Assembly: GCF_949628215.1 (NCBI RefSeq)
Contig: NC_134285.1
Span: 25,434,797 to 25,498,796 of the forward strand
Direction of reading: 5' to 3'
DNA from: Phalacrocorax aristotelis
Lineage: Eukaryota; Chordata; Aves; Suliformes; Phalacrocoracidae
DNA: 64,000 bases
Part shown: positions 19,201-32,100 of the stretch, in pieces
How positions within the stretch are numbered: position 1 is the first letter of the stretch
How the letters are laid out: each line of letters begins with the position of its first letter
The notes under the pieces: generated by a model
What the model saw: the letters and a program-made list of their open reading frames with translations, nothing else
Databases searched by the model: none
What the model was told of the DNA's origin: nothing
Made by a program: the position numbers and the translations under genes

Positions 19201-19474
19201 AAAAAGTCACCACCGATCTGCACTTGTTCAGTACAGCACCTTTCAAGAGCTGCTGGAGTGCTCCAGAGCACCACCTGGCATGCAGGAAACCCGGACGAGG
19301 CGTTTCTGCACCCAGGGCGCAGGTCAGGCAGTGCAGACACCTGCTGCCTGTCGTCTTCTCTGATCATTGGGAAAGGTTGCGGACAGCTGCATGCAGCACA
19401 AAATGCATTTTCATCTAGCAGGACAGCTTGGTGACGGACAGGCCTACAAGGAAACTAAAACAAGTTACTTAAAA
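16261..19474. other. XPO6-NME4 intergenic spacer
   Basis: About 3.2 kb between the NME4 promoter and the XPO6 3' end. It holds one CR1 copy (18345-18747). The rest, including open frames near 16.4-17.4 kb, has no coding character or recognisable family. Confidence 0.7.
18345..18747 (+). mobile_element. CR1 LINE fragment upstream of NME4
   Basis: A shorter 3' CR1 copy, very similar to the one at 11.6-12.0 kb: same [15 protein letters not shown] and [19 protein letters not shown] frames, same GATGATCCTAGAGGTC 3' motif and ATTCTAT tail. It has small indels that break the frame near 18560. Same orientation and apparently the same subfamily as the copy in DECR2. Confidence 0.93.
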
Positions 19475-20092
19475 CAACAGAAGTAAGCACTTTATTTCCA
19501 TTAAGCATGTTGTTTTAGTATCACAATGGAATGATGAGAAAACGTTTAAAAAAACTCAAGAAGTCTCTATTCCCCACAAACAGCAGGGAGGTTTTCAAGG
19601 CAATTTAAAAACAAAGGGAGTGACAGAAGTGCCAAAACAGTCCCAACATCACGAGACTCCTCCTCTGAGAGCTGGGCAGGGGCAGGAAGGTGGAATGACA
19701 CGAAGGTATGAATGTCCGAAGTAGTCTTTGGCGCTTCTGCCTCACGTTTGATACGTACACGATCTCTCAAGACAACTCCACAGAAACCTCAGGATGCAAC
19801 AAAGTGCTACGTTAGTAGAACAACACCCCATTGAGAGGATGTTCCGTACAGTTGATATGCCCTGCGGTTGGGTGTTAAGACACATCCTGCGGACAGTGCT
19901 GACTCCAGCTGGGGGCCTTTGGGTTGGGAGAGGAAAAAAAGGAAGCGTGGTGCATGAATCCAAGAAGATGTGCCCATGTGCAAGACACTGCGTCCTGCAG
20001 TACTGACAAAACCAGGGAGGAGAGAAGGTGGTGGCAAAATGAAACATGGATCCGTTCTCTACAGTGATCAAAACACGAGTCCAGTGCAGTAA
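19475..20092 (-). other. XPO6: XPO6 3' UTR (approximate)
   Basis: From the XPO6 stop to about 15-20 nt past the only AATAAA noticed on this strand downstream of the stop (19496-19491). Its real end needs RNA evidence. Confidence 0.7.
19491..19496 (-). terminator. XPO6: XPO6 poly(A) signal AATAAA
   Basis: Perfect AATAAA on the minus strand, about 600 nt after the XPO6 stop codon. Cleavage is expected about 10-30 nt further left. Confidence 0.65.
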
Positions 20093-20194
20093 CTATAGTT
20101 TCACAGTTCCAGGGGGCAAACTGTCATTGCAGAGTCTGTAGTAACGCAGGTCATTCACCAGTCTGTGCACATTCTGGGTAAATGATGGCAGATC
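20093..20194 (-). CDS. XPO6: XPO6 last coding exon 24 (residues 1093-1125 and stop)
   Basis: 102 coding nt, [19 protein letters not shown] to PPGTVKL, then TAG at 20095-20093. The exon continues into the 3' UTR. Confidence 0.96.
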   Translation of the reverse strand, partial: DLPSFTQNVHRLVNDLRYYRLCNDSLPPGTVKL

Positions 20195-23100
20195 CTGGAA
20201 AAGATCAAACAACACATTGTACTGCAAACAGAATAATACGTACAAGTAGCGTCTTACAGCAGAGAACAGAAAGAAAGGAACCAAGAGGGACAAACACCCT
20301 TGTGTATTTTCATATGTGAGAACTCCAGAGTCTGAGCCCAGGAGAGCTGAGTTTCTGCAGCCCACGTACAGGGAGCAGAGACAGCTCCAGAGCTGCTCCA
20401 TGCAGAGAGCTGACTACCAAGATCTGGGCTCCATTCACAGCACCAGCTTCTCAGTGTGCAGACAGGCACTACAGAAACGGTCACGATGTGGCTACCTGCA
20501 GCGGCAACTGCTCACTGCATTCCTGCCAAGGCTCCTGGGTGCCACGTACCCCTTAACAAGGGCTGATTTTCCTGAAGAACAATTGCCTTCTAGAGACCAG
20601 TGATTCTGTCAAGGCTCCTTTTCTACCCTCACACTTAGTCTCAAATCCCCATCATCTCCCACAGAGAGGAAGCACTCAACAGACAAGCAAGCTTCAGCAG
20701 ATGGATGCCGCAACCTGCTGCACTTCCATGATATCCCACAGGGAGGTTTAGAACCCCATTTGCTTCACATGCATACGAGGGGTTTGAAAGAATTGTAAGC
20801 CCTTGCAGCTACTCTGCTATTGTCTTCACTGTAACCCTCGAACATCTGGCCAGCAGCTGGAGTGAGATTTTGGCAAGGATCTGAGTGTCCCACTCTAGAT
20901 AATGTCAGTCTACCCCTATGAAAACTTCCTCCAGGAAACATATTCCTTAACTCCCACAGCATTCAGTAGTCCAAGAGATGAAATGGCAGTTCTGCTACCT
21001 ACAGTGAGAAATCCTTCGCTAGGCGTTGCTGAGTATGGAAGCGTTTGGAACAAAAGGTACTGCTTCAGAACACTGCCCTGAGAAGCTCACGGCTGCCTGC
21101 CAGTGTGTTTTAGGAGAAAAACTTTGTGCATCCTAGGAATACTGGGGCTCTGCTGCAGCGTTTGCCCTTCTTACCCTGTCCATTTTGAAATTCCTTCCCA
21201 GCACGTTTTTCTGGTTGGAGTCCACACCATCACAATTAGCCAGGAACTCAGGGAGAAAGGCTGAGTAGAAGCCATCAAAGTCCACTGAGGCCATATTGTA
21301 GGTGGCAATGCCAATCTCCTCCTGCAACAGGTCATGCGACTTGTGGACAAGCACCTGAAGTAGCACGTTCACGAACTGGAACAGCATGGTTGTCCGGAAG
21401 ATCTTCTGCACAGTGAGAGAAGCGCACAGTTAGGTGTCTTCACACCAGAAATCCTCACATGACAGTGACCACAGCATCCAGCACATCGCTTTGGAAGTAC
21501 AAAGTCATCGAGGTCACATCAGGCAAGTGAGCATGGCTGCACAGGGCTGCTTCAACATCAGCAGCTTCTGAGCTATCAGCAGGGTCTGCTAACTCTTGTG
21601 AGCACAGAGAAGTTTCCAAGCCAAGCCAAGATCACAAACGGTTACAATAAGTTTAAAGCTGATACTAATCTAGCTTAACAGTGAATTTTGTTAATGCTTA
21701 CCTTGTACATCTGACCCAAGTTTTAAGCACTGGCATTTAAGCAAACAGCATCAAGTCCCATTCAAACCCCAGCCACTTTTAGCCCTGCACAGTGCTCCTG
21801 AAAGCCAGGGAATCTGGCTAGCTGCCTGAAAGTCTGCAACAGGCAGCTGTTAACATGACGGGCTGTCCTTGAGTTGTGACCACAGATGTGAACCTGAAAG
21901 CTCTGCTTTCACAGGCTAACTGGAAGGGCAGGACCCTGCATTCCAACTTTAATCCTTCATGACGGCAGCTAACAGGTCTAAATTAGAGGGTCTGAAGGAT
22001 GGGTCCTGCATGACAGCAATGGAGGCAACCACCAGGCAGAGACTGACTGTAAATACTAGATATCCTGTGGCTGACCCAGATGAGAATTGATAGAGGAACT
22101 CTGCCACTGTCCCACTCATGATCCCAGTTTCTACTTCCTCAGACAAACTGCACCGTCACTGTGTGTGCGCTTTGCTTTCCCCCATTGTCACAGGAGGGAA
22201 CGCATCGAGGCTTTGCTTTGACTGACTGGAGTTCGGATCCCTCCTGTGCCCACTGCAGCAGTATCAGGGAGGCAGTAAGGCCACTCTGACCAGCACTGTA
22301 TCCATCAGGATCATGGCAACGAACCAAAGGCTGCAGGATACAAGCCCCTAAATCCTGACCTTCAGTTTCTGAGCCATTTCAAACAAGTCTTCAAACAGCA
22401 CCCACCTATTACTACACACAGTGCACACAACAGTCATCTAGGACCTACCTTGTGGTACAGCTTCTGCTTGGTGTTCAGCGTCTCCAAGTAGAAGAGATTC
22501 TGCTTGAACAGGTGAATGTCAGGTTGCAGGAAGGACTGGCCAAATGCCTACGAACGAAGCAGAATTGAAGGAAGGGGACTGACATTACAATAAATATTAG
22601 ACCTGCCAGGCAGAACAACATTTTCTTCGCCCTGACACCAGAACAAACCACTGGGAGCCTCTGTTACTTCTCAGTGCAGCAAACCAATAAGACAGACAGT
22701 TGTTTAAGTCAACCGTGCTGCTGCCAGACCAATGGGAATGAAGAAATTTTAGTGGAAACATGGTCATATCCTTGCAGAAGAGTTGCTAAGCTGGGTCTGT
22801 TGGGAACATGTGGGCCAAGCTTGAAGAGGAACACAGAGCTCCCTTGGCAGGCAGTTTGCTCATGAAGGATTTGACTGTTTCTCAGGGACGCTACCTAAGG
22901 TAGCATGGTAAGCATGAAGAAAAACAGAACACACACAGAGAGGTTTTATTCTCATTGCAAGTCAAAAGACCAAGGTGACTGGCAGATGTGTTTAACATGC
23001 TACTGTACTATATTAGAAATAAGTTAGTGATGGGAGCTGGGAGGCCGACCTGGGCATTACAGAAGCAGTAAAGAGCCTAGGAACAAAATTTGCTGGACCC

Positions 23101-26100
23101 TGATGAACTAGCCTGGTAGGTCTGCACAGGCTCTGTGATAAAACATCTTTTACACCTTTTGCTCCTCTGAAATACTGTACAGATGATATAGGCAGCTGCT
23201 GCTTCAATGCATCACAAACAGAAGAGTTTGTTCCACCATACCAGCTATTTATTGTTAAAGAGACAAAAATGGCCCAAGTCCCTCTAAGACTGAGGCGGTT
23301 CTGGACTCTGATCTTAGTGGAAACCAGCACACAAACAATTAATATTTCAACACAAACCACTGGCTGTGTGGAGAACATTTACAGAAAATTTAAGAGTTTT
23401 GTACCGAATCAGCAGGAGACAGGTACTAAAACAAGTAGCTCAGTATTGTCAATCACCCTGAAGTTAATACTGAGATTACCATGTAAATATCTTCCAAAAC
23501 AAGGCACTTGGGTGAGTTTGGAAGTGTTACACCACTGCAGGTGAAAGAGGGAGGCTTGGACAGCCCTGCATAGGGACCAGCTTAGGCCTCATCCACATCA
23601 AAAGATGCCAAGATAAGGAATGCCCAGAGAGAAATATCAATAGAGTTCATGCTAGTGTAACAGCTCCCTCTTCACTCATGCATCAGAAGGGACCCAGCCT
23701 CCAGAAGCATTCCATGATGGGGCAGCTCTGCAAAAAGGACTCCCACCTGAAGCCTAAGCACATGGCCCTCTGCTCCAGCGTTCACTGCCCTCGCAGGAGC
23801 AAGCCCTGCTCTGAGGTTGCAGAACATGGTGCAAGCGTACTTCTGTTTACACTGATGTGGGCTGGAGGTGAAGGGCCCCACACCAGGTACTCTAACAGAT
23901 TAGGAGAGGGTTTTTTTTTTTTTCTGCTTTTACTTTAAGTTGCACTACTTGTTTTGGGGGACAGTTCTTACATCTAGAAACTCACTTGGCCAGCTCTGAC
24001 CTAAGTAACATGTGGAATAGTCTGTTATTCTTAAAAAATTCAAATTCCCCACTCTGAGAAGATTGGTGCTGGCTCTGTGTACATGCTGGCACGCTGCCTC
24101 TGTCTTCTCTATGCCCATGGCCAAAGCCTATAGGATGTTACCCCACTGACCCTTCTCTGTCCAATAGTGCAGCATAGAACAAGTCCACATAAACCAAAAG
24201 GCATCTTGGTCTCAGGAAAACCTTCCGGCATGAACAATCTGTCCTAGTGCTAACCACAAGACTTGTAACAGAAGTAAACAGGTCAGCATCAGTAATATAT
24301 TTTTAGGCCCCGATACAGAATAAGGCATGGAAAGAAATTAACATTCCTTCCTCACTGCTCGCCTCCCCACGCAGTGAGGTGGTGTGCCTTGCAAGCACAT
24401 CGGCAAGACCACTCCACAAGCACTGTGACTTTCAGCAGTTCCTGAAGGCAACACCTCACTCAAGACATGGTCTAATCCCCATCAGCCACACGTTTGATGC
24501 ACTGCCACAAGGAGCGAATGCTCCTTTGCTGAAAAGGTTCTGGACAACCACCGGAGTAGCTGAGTTACCTGCATAATGGCACTGAACTGTGCTTCGTTCT
24601 CCATCTGCTCTTCTGCTACTCCTCTTTGAACACTAGCCAACACACTAGATTTGAAGAAGTACCGCCAATTATGGTGGAGGATCCGGAATAGCAGCTCGAA
24701 TAACTCTGCTTTCACATCAGGAGATGAGCGCTGGGAAGAGAGTGGAACGAACATCTCAAAGCAGGCTCCTGTGCTGGAATCCCACTCATCCCCTGGATAC
24801 CAATCTAGCAGCACCCTGCCAGGTGGCCACCCAGGGCAGCACCTTGCAGCCAAGGTACAAGAGCATCCAAGTATTTCCTCCTAAGGAAGGCATCAAACTC
24901 AGCATCTGTTGGATGGCGCTAAGAACACATCAAGTTTTGTGTTCTACCTCCTGCTTTGGGCACATCTGTAATTTTAGCCTCTGATAATTCCTGACAAAAT
25001 CCTCCACCCACATTGCTTCTAATTCCCACTGCCTAGTTACCCAGCTTTCCCTGACCAGGGACTGACATTTACAGCTCTTGGAAAGCAAAAAGCTTCATTG
25101 CTCCCACACACCCAGCAATACCTTCCCTTCCCATCTCCTTCCTTCACCTCGTGTGACAGCAGCCCTACCTCTGCAATGATTGGGTAGACCTGCTCCATGC
25201 ACAGAGAGATGACGCTGGGCAGAAAAGGCTTGAATACTTGGCCTGGCTCTTGTACCACCACTTGCAGTATTTTCAGGAACTTCTCCACCACCCGACAGCC
25301 AGTGCTGCCCTCATGGAGGATGCTCTCTGCCAACTGCTCCCTACAACAAAAACAAAGTCATTGCATAGGAACCTTCCCAGGGATCTGCATGCTAACCTAA
25401 TTTAAAGGAAAGCAGGGAGTGCCTCTAAACTTGCTCACCTAATACAGACCAAGTACATTAAGCCAAAGAAGGAGCTAGGTTTTGTTGGGGAAGGGGGTCT
25501 GTCAAAAGCTTCAGCGATTGTTGGGGTACCCTAAGATCTTGGGTAGGAGCTAACAGTCAACGTGAGACTCCAATTCAGTATCACATACTTCCAGAAAGCC
25601 CATGGGAGAGCTGAAACAGCACAATAGCCTGTATGATTGATGAGCATGGGCTGGGTGACTTCAGACCTGGAAGCATTTTCCTTAGATTTAGCTCTGGGAT
25701 GTGACAAAAGTCTAGACTCAAAGGGGTGGAAAACATTACACTCTTTAGGGGCAGGGACCCGATGTGTGAGCAGCTCACCAAGATAAATCATCCTGAGGGA
25801 TAAGAAAGAAGTGACCAACAGGGGACAATACCTGGTGAACATGTTTAGGAAGGTCTGTATGATCTGCTCTGTGAAAGGCACTCCCATCTGCACCCTCAGT
25901 CCTTGAAACAGAGTGAGGAAGAAGCTCAGCATCTCATCTGTCACATCTAAGACAAGAACAGAAAAGCCAACAGAACATGTTAAGGTAACGTTCAAATGCA
26001 TCAGGAAGCCTTTGATGTGATATTTGCTCCTTCTGTACAGGTAACCCTATTTACTCTCAGAAATTTAGCAGCAGGGTTGCCATTAGAATCGGAAACCAAC

Positions 26101-29100
26101 AGCTGGTACTACAGGGCTTAAAAAAAAAATATTCATCCATTTCTGAATGCCGCCAGGGATGACAAGTACAGGCAGCACCAAATAACTCAGAACAAATACA
26201 GTTCTGTCAGCAAGGCCCTTAGTATGGTTTGCCTACACAGAGTGCTTAGAGAAGGCTCTGGCAATGGTCTGGCTGATCTCCAGTTGTTCACTGCTCGTAG
26301 AGGGTTAACAGGAAATACAAGGAAATCCAGAACAGCTACATAGCATGGGGTGACTAGGAGACAGAATCCAGCTTTTTTTTTTTTTTGGACAGGAACGGAA
26401 GAGACCTTTCTGACTTCAGAAGTCATTTTCAGCACGTGGCTGTGCAGTTAGCTGATCAGCACTACAGCTAATTCTTCATCAGTCCTAACATGCCTTATTG
26501 AATAATCATGGGAAGGTGAAGCTGCTCAACTCCTCTTTCATACAGGCTTTTATAACCAAAAAATAGCAATTGCACGACAATTGCACAAGGCTGCTAGCCA
26601 GTTCTGAAGACAACAGTTCACTGAGTCACAGCATCAGCTTGGATCCTTTTTGCATTTCAACTTTGTTTTGTTTTCCCCCATGCCTGTTTCAATGACAAAA
26701 TCCCACCTAGGTCCCAAAGTTTTCCTGGAACACTTTGCTCTTCTCGACAGAAGCTGCTGTAGCCCTGGGCATTCGACCTACCCTGACACGATACAAAATA
26801 TAAGTCGCTGGCCACAAGATTGCCAAGCAACAGTCCTGGTTATACCTCAGGAGCCTTTCCTTTACAGGGGAACCCCCAGCCACATAGTTTCACCTAATCT
26901 GATGAGACCTACTTCTCTTTGTCTTCAAGCTTCTGGAAAGAATGTAAATGGCAACCAGTGAGACAGGGTATTTTAAAGCTTTTTTTTTTTTTTTCCTGTG
27001 CTCAGGATCAGCTCCATTCTTGTTTCACTGCTGAACACAATACAAGGCATCTCTTCTGGAAGTGTGACAAACCTTTGTGCCTGTATCTAGATGGCAGAGA
27101 TCTCCCTTTCCTGTTCTGATTCAGCCCAGCCCACCCAGAAGCGCAGATGCACATTATACTTAGGCACAGCAAACCCCCACACTTCACATGAACACCACCA
27201 TGATTCTATGCTGATGGACTTTGGATGTTATCAGTAGGTCATAAAGCTACTCACAGCATTAAAGCCTGTCCTATGGTTATACCTGACTGATGAATGAAAG
27301 CTGGGAAGAGGGCTAGTGAGACCTGCACGGATTCTTGCAGTGACTGATAACAGATCTGTCGAGACTTGGTGGATTCTCCAGAGATACTTTCTACAATATC
27401 TTCTAAAACGCTGAGTGTCTGATGGATGATCACCTTGGCTGCAAAATAAGAGAGGTGATACTTCCTGCATGTGTCAAAACTACTAATCAGAGGCAAGAAA
27501 TGAAGAGAAGTCAAGTTCATACACAGAGTAACTAAAACAATGTACAAGGTGGCATCTAACTCCAAACCTAGAGTTAGAAATGTTCCCAAGTGTGTGTTCA
27601 CATTTTAAACACAAACAGGTTCAATTAGGTCACTATTGCTACAGACTTAAATTATACAGGTTTACTGCCTTACAGATGCATCCACTGCTCAACTATTCAG
27701 GTGCAGAGGCTGAGGTGAGCTTTAAACAATATTATTCACAATACGGTAATGCTAAAGACTAGCCAAGAAAAAAGCAGCACATTATGACAGAAAAATGTAC
27801 TGCAGTTTTCTATTTATGAAAGTGGAGTGATACACAATCAGTATATAAGCTAACCCAAATGCTGGGGGAACCTAGCTAGCTCAGTTCAACCCATGTGAGC
27901 AGTCTGATGATATTCTCATGAGGAGCAAACCACCCTCTCCCATGCTGCCTGCCTGCACACAGCTGACTAGCATGGCAGGTTTGTCAGAAGCTGTGACACT
28001 GCATACTTCTAAACAATTTTTAAAGTGATTCTCCAAAAGACAAAAAAAAAAAAAGACACACCCAAAAGCAGTCCCAAAACATACAAAACACACAGAGAAA
28101 CTTCCAAAGGTACCTGGACCCCATCAGTTCAGGGCTCTCCGACATACATAAACCCTCTACAGTATTTCCCAAGTCCAGAAAAAATTCTTATTTTCCCCTT
28201 AAGTTTTTATAACCATAATCTTCATTAACACTGCTTCCAGTCAATGTTTCTAATACTATAGTGTTCCAGCAATAGGCTGTTAAGTATTCCTAATGCAATC
28301 ACTGCTGTTCAAAGTTTTATCACAAGCTTGATTCCATCTTCCCCACAGAGCTGAGGAATACAGTACTTTGATGGAAGAGTTCACAGGCAACCTGGGGTGA
28401 GAGTGCCCTTTATACACCTTTACACTGAAGGGTCTCTAAAAAAAGAAAGAAAATAAAATTGCTCCTTTCCTGTCCTCCCATACACTAAATACAGTTTCTC
28501 AGCCAAAATAATTATTGGAAAAATCAGCTTAATGCTACCTATCAGCAGTTATCACTGCAGCTGTCAGAAGATAGCAGACACCAAGAAACTTGGTACTTAC
28601 TGTCCTCCAGCTGCACTTTCCTTTGTGGCAAGATGGCACTGGATTTTAATTGACGGTATTCTCTCGTGAGGGCAGAGATTAGGCTGGCATGGTTGGTGGA
28701 GCGAACTGCCCACTGCTGTTCACTCTCTGGAAGATTTGGCCAGGGGAGCAACAATACATTTGACAGTGCTCTGCACACCAACACCTGGGCCTAGGAGCAA
28801 CAAGACATTAAGCAAAGAGACAAAGTTTTACCATGTTTGTTGTTCACTTTACAGCACAACCCTGGAGTGACTTTTTACAGCTGTGCAAGACATCCAGCAG
28901 TGTTTGCTGTTTCAAGAGCAGAACTTGAGCCCAAGCAAAGACTAGCAGCTCTGCAAGGTAAGAGAGAAGCAAAGCTCCATAGCTTAAGGGCTGGAACCAG
29001 CTCCTAGCTCTGTTGGCCCTTCCCTGCAGCGGTAAGTCTGTTCTTTGTAAAACAAAGATGATGCTGCTTTCAGTACTCCTTGCCTGGTTTACACACTAAG

Positions 29101-32100
29101 CTTCTATACTTGTACAGCACTTTATGCCTCCGTGCCAGCACACAACAGAACTGTATCACAAACCTCCACTGTGGCTTTTCAGTACTTCTGCAATATAAAC
29201 ACTAGCTTGGATTGAGGTATGTGGAATGCTAACATCAGTTTAACTGAAAACTCTTTCTGTATGTCAGAATCAACATGCCAGTAAAGACAACACACAGTCA
29301 CGGGCCATGTCAGCAAATGAGAAAAGAATAAAACCTAAAAGTTGTAGTCTTGTTTTTTTTCCCCTTATGCTCTTGCTTCAAATAGATCATTATGACAAAC
29401 TGTATCACTAGGATTCCTGGGTATCCATAGTACAGAGATAACTGCTGCCCCCCACTTGACACCCCCCTCCCCCCCTTTTTTTTTGCGGTTATACCTCACT
29501 ACAGTAAGAACTGAGGCACAGCTTCCCAGCCATCTAATCTACATTTTTCATGTTGGAGACAAATCACCTTATCAGGAAGCCGCTGAGCAGAAGTGTCCGT
29601 GATCCTGTTGAATACCTTCTGTACTGCTGGGATGCTGATCAAGAACACTGGTCGCACTGTCGTGGCTAGAGAGACTAGCAGGTGGCATGCAGACAGCAGC
29701 AGCTTCTCCTGCACCTGGAATGGGAGGGGGCACGCGGTCAGGCTGCCCAGTAACACCACCACACAGAACCATACGGAGCAACACTGGTGTCAGCACAGCA
29801 AGCTGCCACTACCAGGTTTTTGCAAGCAAGACAGTTTGTAGTATTCGCTTGTCAGTCAGAACACAGGTCAGTTCTCTTAATACTGTGGAACAGAGAAGTT
29901 TCCCCACTTTCAAGCCATTAGACTGCATTTATGTGCCTATAATTGCTTACTTTCATATTAGCTTGCCCTACAGTGATATTATTTAGAATTGCTCTTGGTC
30001 TCACCTTACATGAGACATGTGCTGTGGCTCTGGAAGACAGACATCCAGCTCTCACAGACTGGTTCACATCAGGAGCCACAGTGTGGTCTAGAGCAGACGA
30101 TTAAACACCTGAACACAACAGCAGTCTCCTGCTCTAGGTGGAAGCCCAGCACTGACAAAGGTACCTTAGAGCTGATGAGTGGTGTGATAGCCTCCAGAGC
30201 TGTGGAGACAAGAGAGATGAACTGGTCCGGGTTCTGCCGGTGAACTTCGCTGTAGAACTGTGCGAGCCAGTGCGCGTAGGCTTGCAGCGCTGCCAGGGAC
30301 TGAGCGTGGCTGCAGAGGAGCAGAGCAAGGGTAAGATGCATACACAGGACAAAAGATAAACAAGCAGGACAGCTGCAGAAGGGTCCTGAGCATGGTGAGT
30401 AGTTTTACCAGTGGTTTTTTCCCAGTATGCTGTTGTTCTCAGATAAAGCTGGCAGTTTTTATTTTAAAAATGATTTTGTAGTTTAACTTTATCATAACCC
30501 AAGTTTCACTGGCAGTGATGATAGTTTTAAAGTCATACTACACTAGCTTGAGAGGACTGTTATGCCAGTAAGCATTAGGTAAAGCCTGCAAAACAGCATC
30601 GCTAGTTCTTTTCAGAACTCTCTGACATTGTATTTAAGCACCTGAAGATGTCTGGGATCTCTGTTTAGACTTAAAGTCTTGTGCCATTATTAAAGCTCAA
30701 AGGAACACATAGCAGTATTCTGATGGGGGACAGCAGTTAATTGCCTTATAGAAATCTTTTGGCATCTAGTCACACAGATTTGTCAGTCTACAAAACACAT
30801 TGCCCAATCACAAGGACTCTATCTAACCAATCCCTATCCTGCAGATTTTATTGAAAAGAGTAGTCTGTGAACACTGATATTCCCTCCAAAAATAAAGGTT
30901 CTGCCACATACACATGACCCCACCATAGAGACTGCATTTAAGATCTCCGTGACTATAGCAGGCAACTCCCAGCTCTGTATCAACCACTTCCTGAACACCT
31001 CTGTTTCTGTCAGCAAGTCCAGGGGGTTTATGCACAGTGGGGGAAAATAAGGAAGTCTATTTAAAAAAAAAAATCTTACCTTGAACAGCAGGTTGAAGTT
31101 TGGTGTTTTTTTTTGAATCAACCCTTTGCCTTCATATCTTGTATATTCTTAGTATATTATCTTAGTATATTTACTGCCTAAACTCTTTCCCACTCTTCTA
31201 TTAAATGAGAACAAGCGCATTCCTTGTGATTATATGAGCTACATGGCCTACAGTTTTTTTTTCTTTTTCCTGGATCCTCTACATTTGAGGCACATTTAAA
31301 GGTGTGCTGCAGCCGGACTCATTTATTAAGCAACAGTATTCATTCAAAGGTATAAACTCATAAGGTCAAATTTTTAGTCAACCTACCAGTTGATTATATC
31401 ATGCTTTATATTTATACTTTTGGCACAGCACTGTATCAAGATTTTTGAGCCAGGATATTTCTTTGGGATCACACAGATGGGTGTCCTCCAAATGTTTGAC
31501 ACTGTACCTTTGTTATGCTAGCATTAGGAAATAGATCATGAGTTTCTTCAGGGACATGGGACAGAGAAAAGGATAAAAACCCCTCAGTAACAGTTCATGG
31601 AAAAAGCCTCTAAAGTTATTTTAAACCAGAGAAGGAAAGAGACCATTAAAAGAACATCATCTACACAAAACTCAGGGCTTGTAACTTGGGATTATTAGGA
31701 GGGACCAGGGACCCTATATTAGGAGGGTCAAGGGACCTATACGATGAAATCTAGTGTGGGTTTTCAAGGAGCTGCTACACATGCAATCACAAACTAGAAG
31801 AACTTGATGCTTTCAAAAGGATAGCCTTAAATTCTGCTCACAGAATGCCAGCTGGCAGCAAACAGGTTTGTACTACACAACCATTAAGAATGGAAGATGT
31901 CTAAAAGGCTGTCACAGAGCTGTGTTCTATTACTAGCAGCATCAAGACTAGGAAAAATATCTTTTACCTGCGCCATAGATCTGACTTTGGTAGCAAAAAA
32001 TCCATAAACTGGAACTACATACTGACAGTGGATCCATTTCTTAAAATACTGCTATTGTAACACTTATTTTACCACTTAATAACACTGCAGAAGAACTAAG

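Noticed and set aside
21949-22327. Minus-strand frames with a hydrophobic stretch ([17 protein letters not shown])
   Set aside because: They sit inside an XPO6 intron, are short, and match no family that I recognise. Probably chance.
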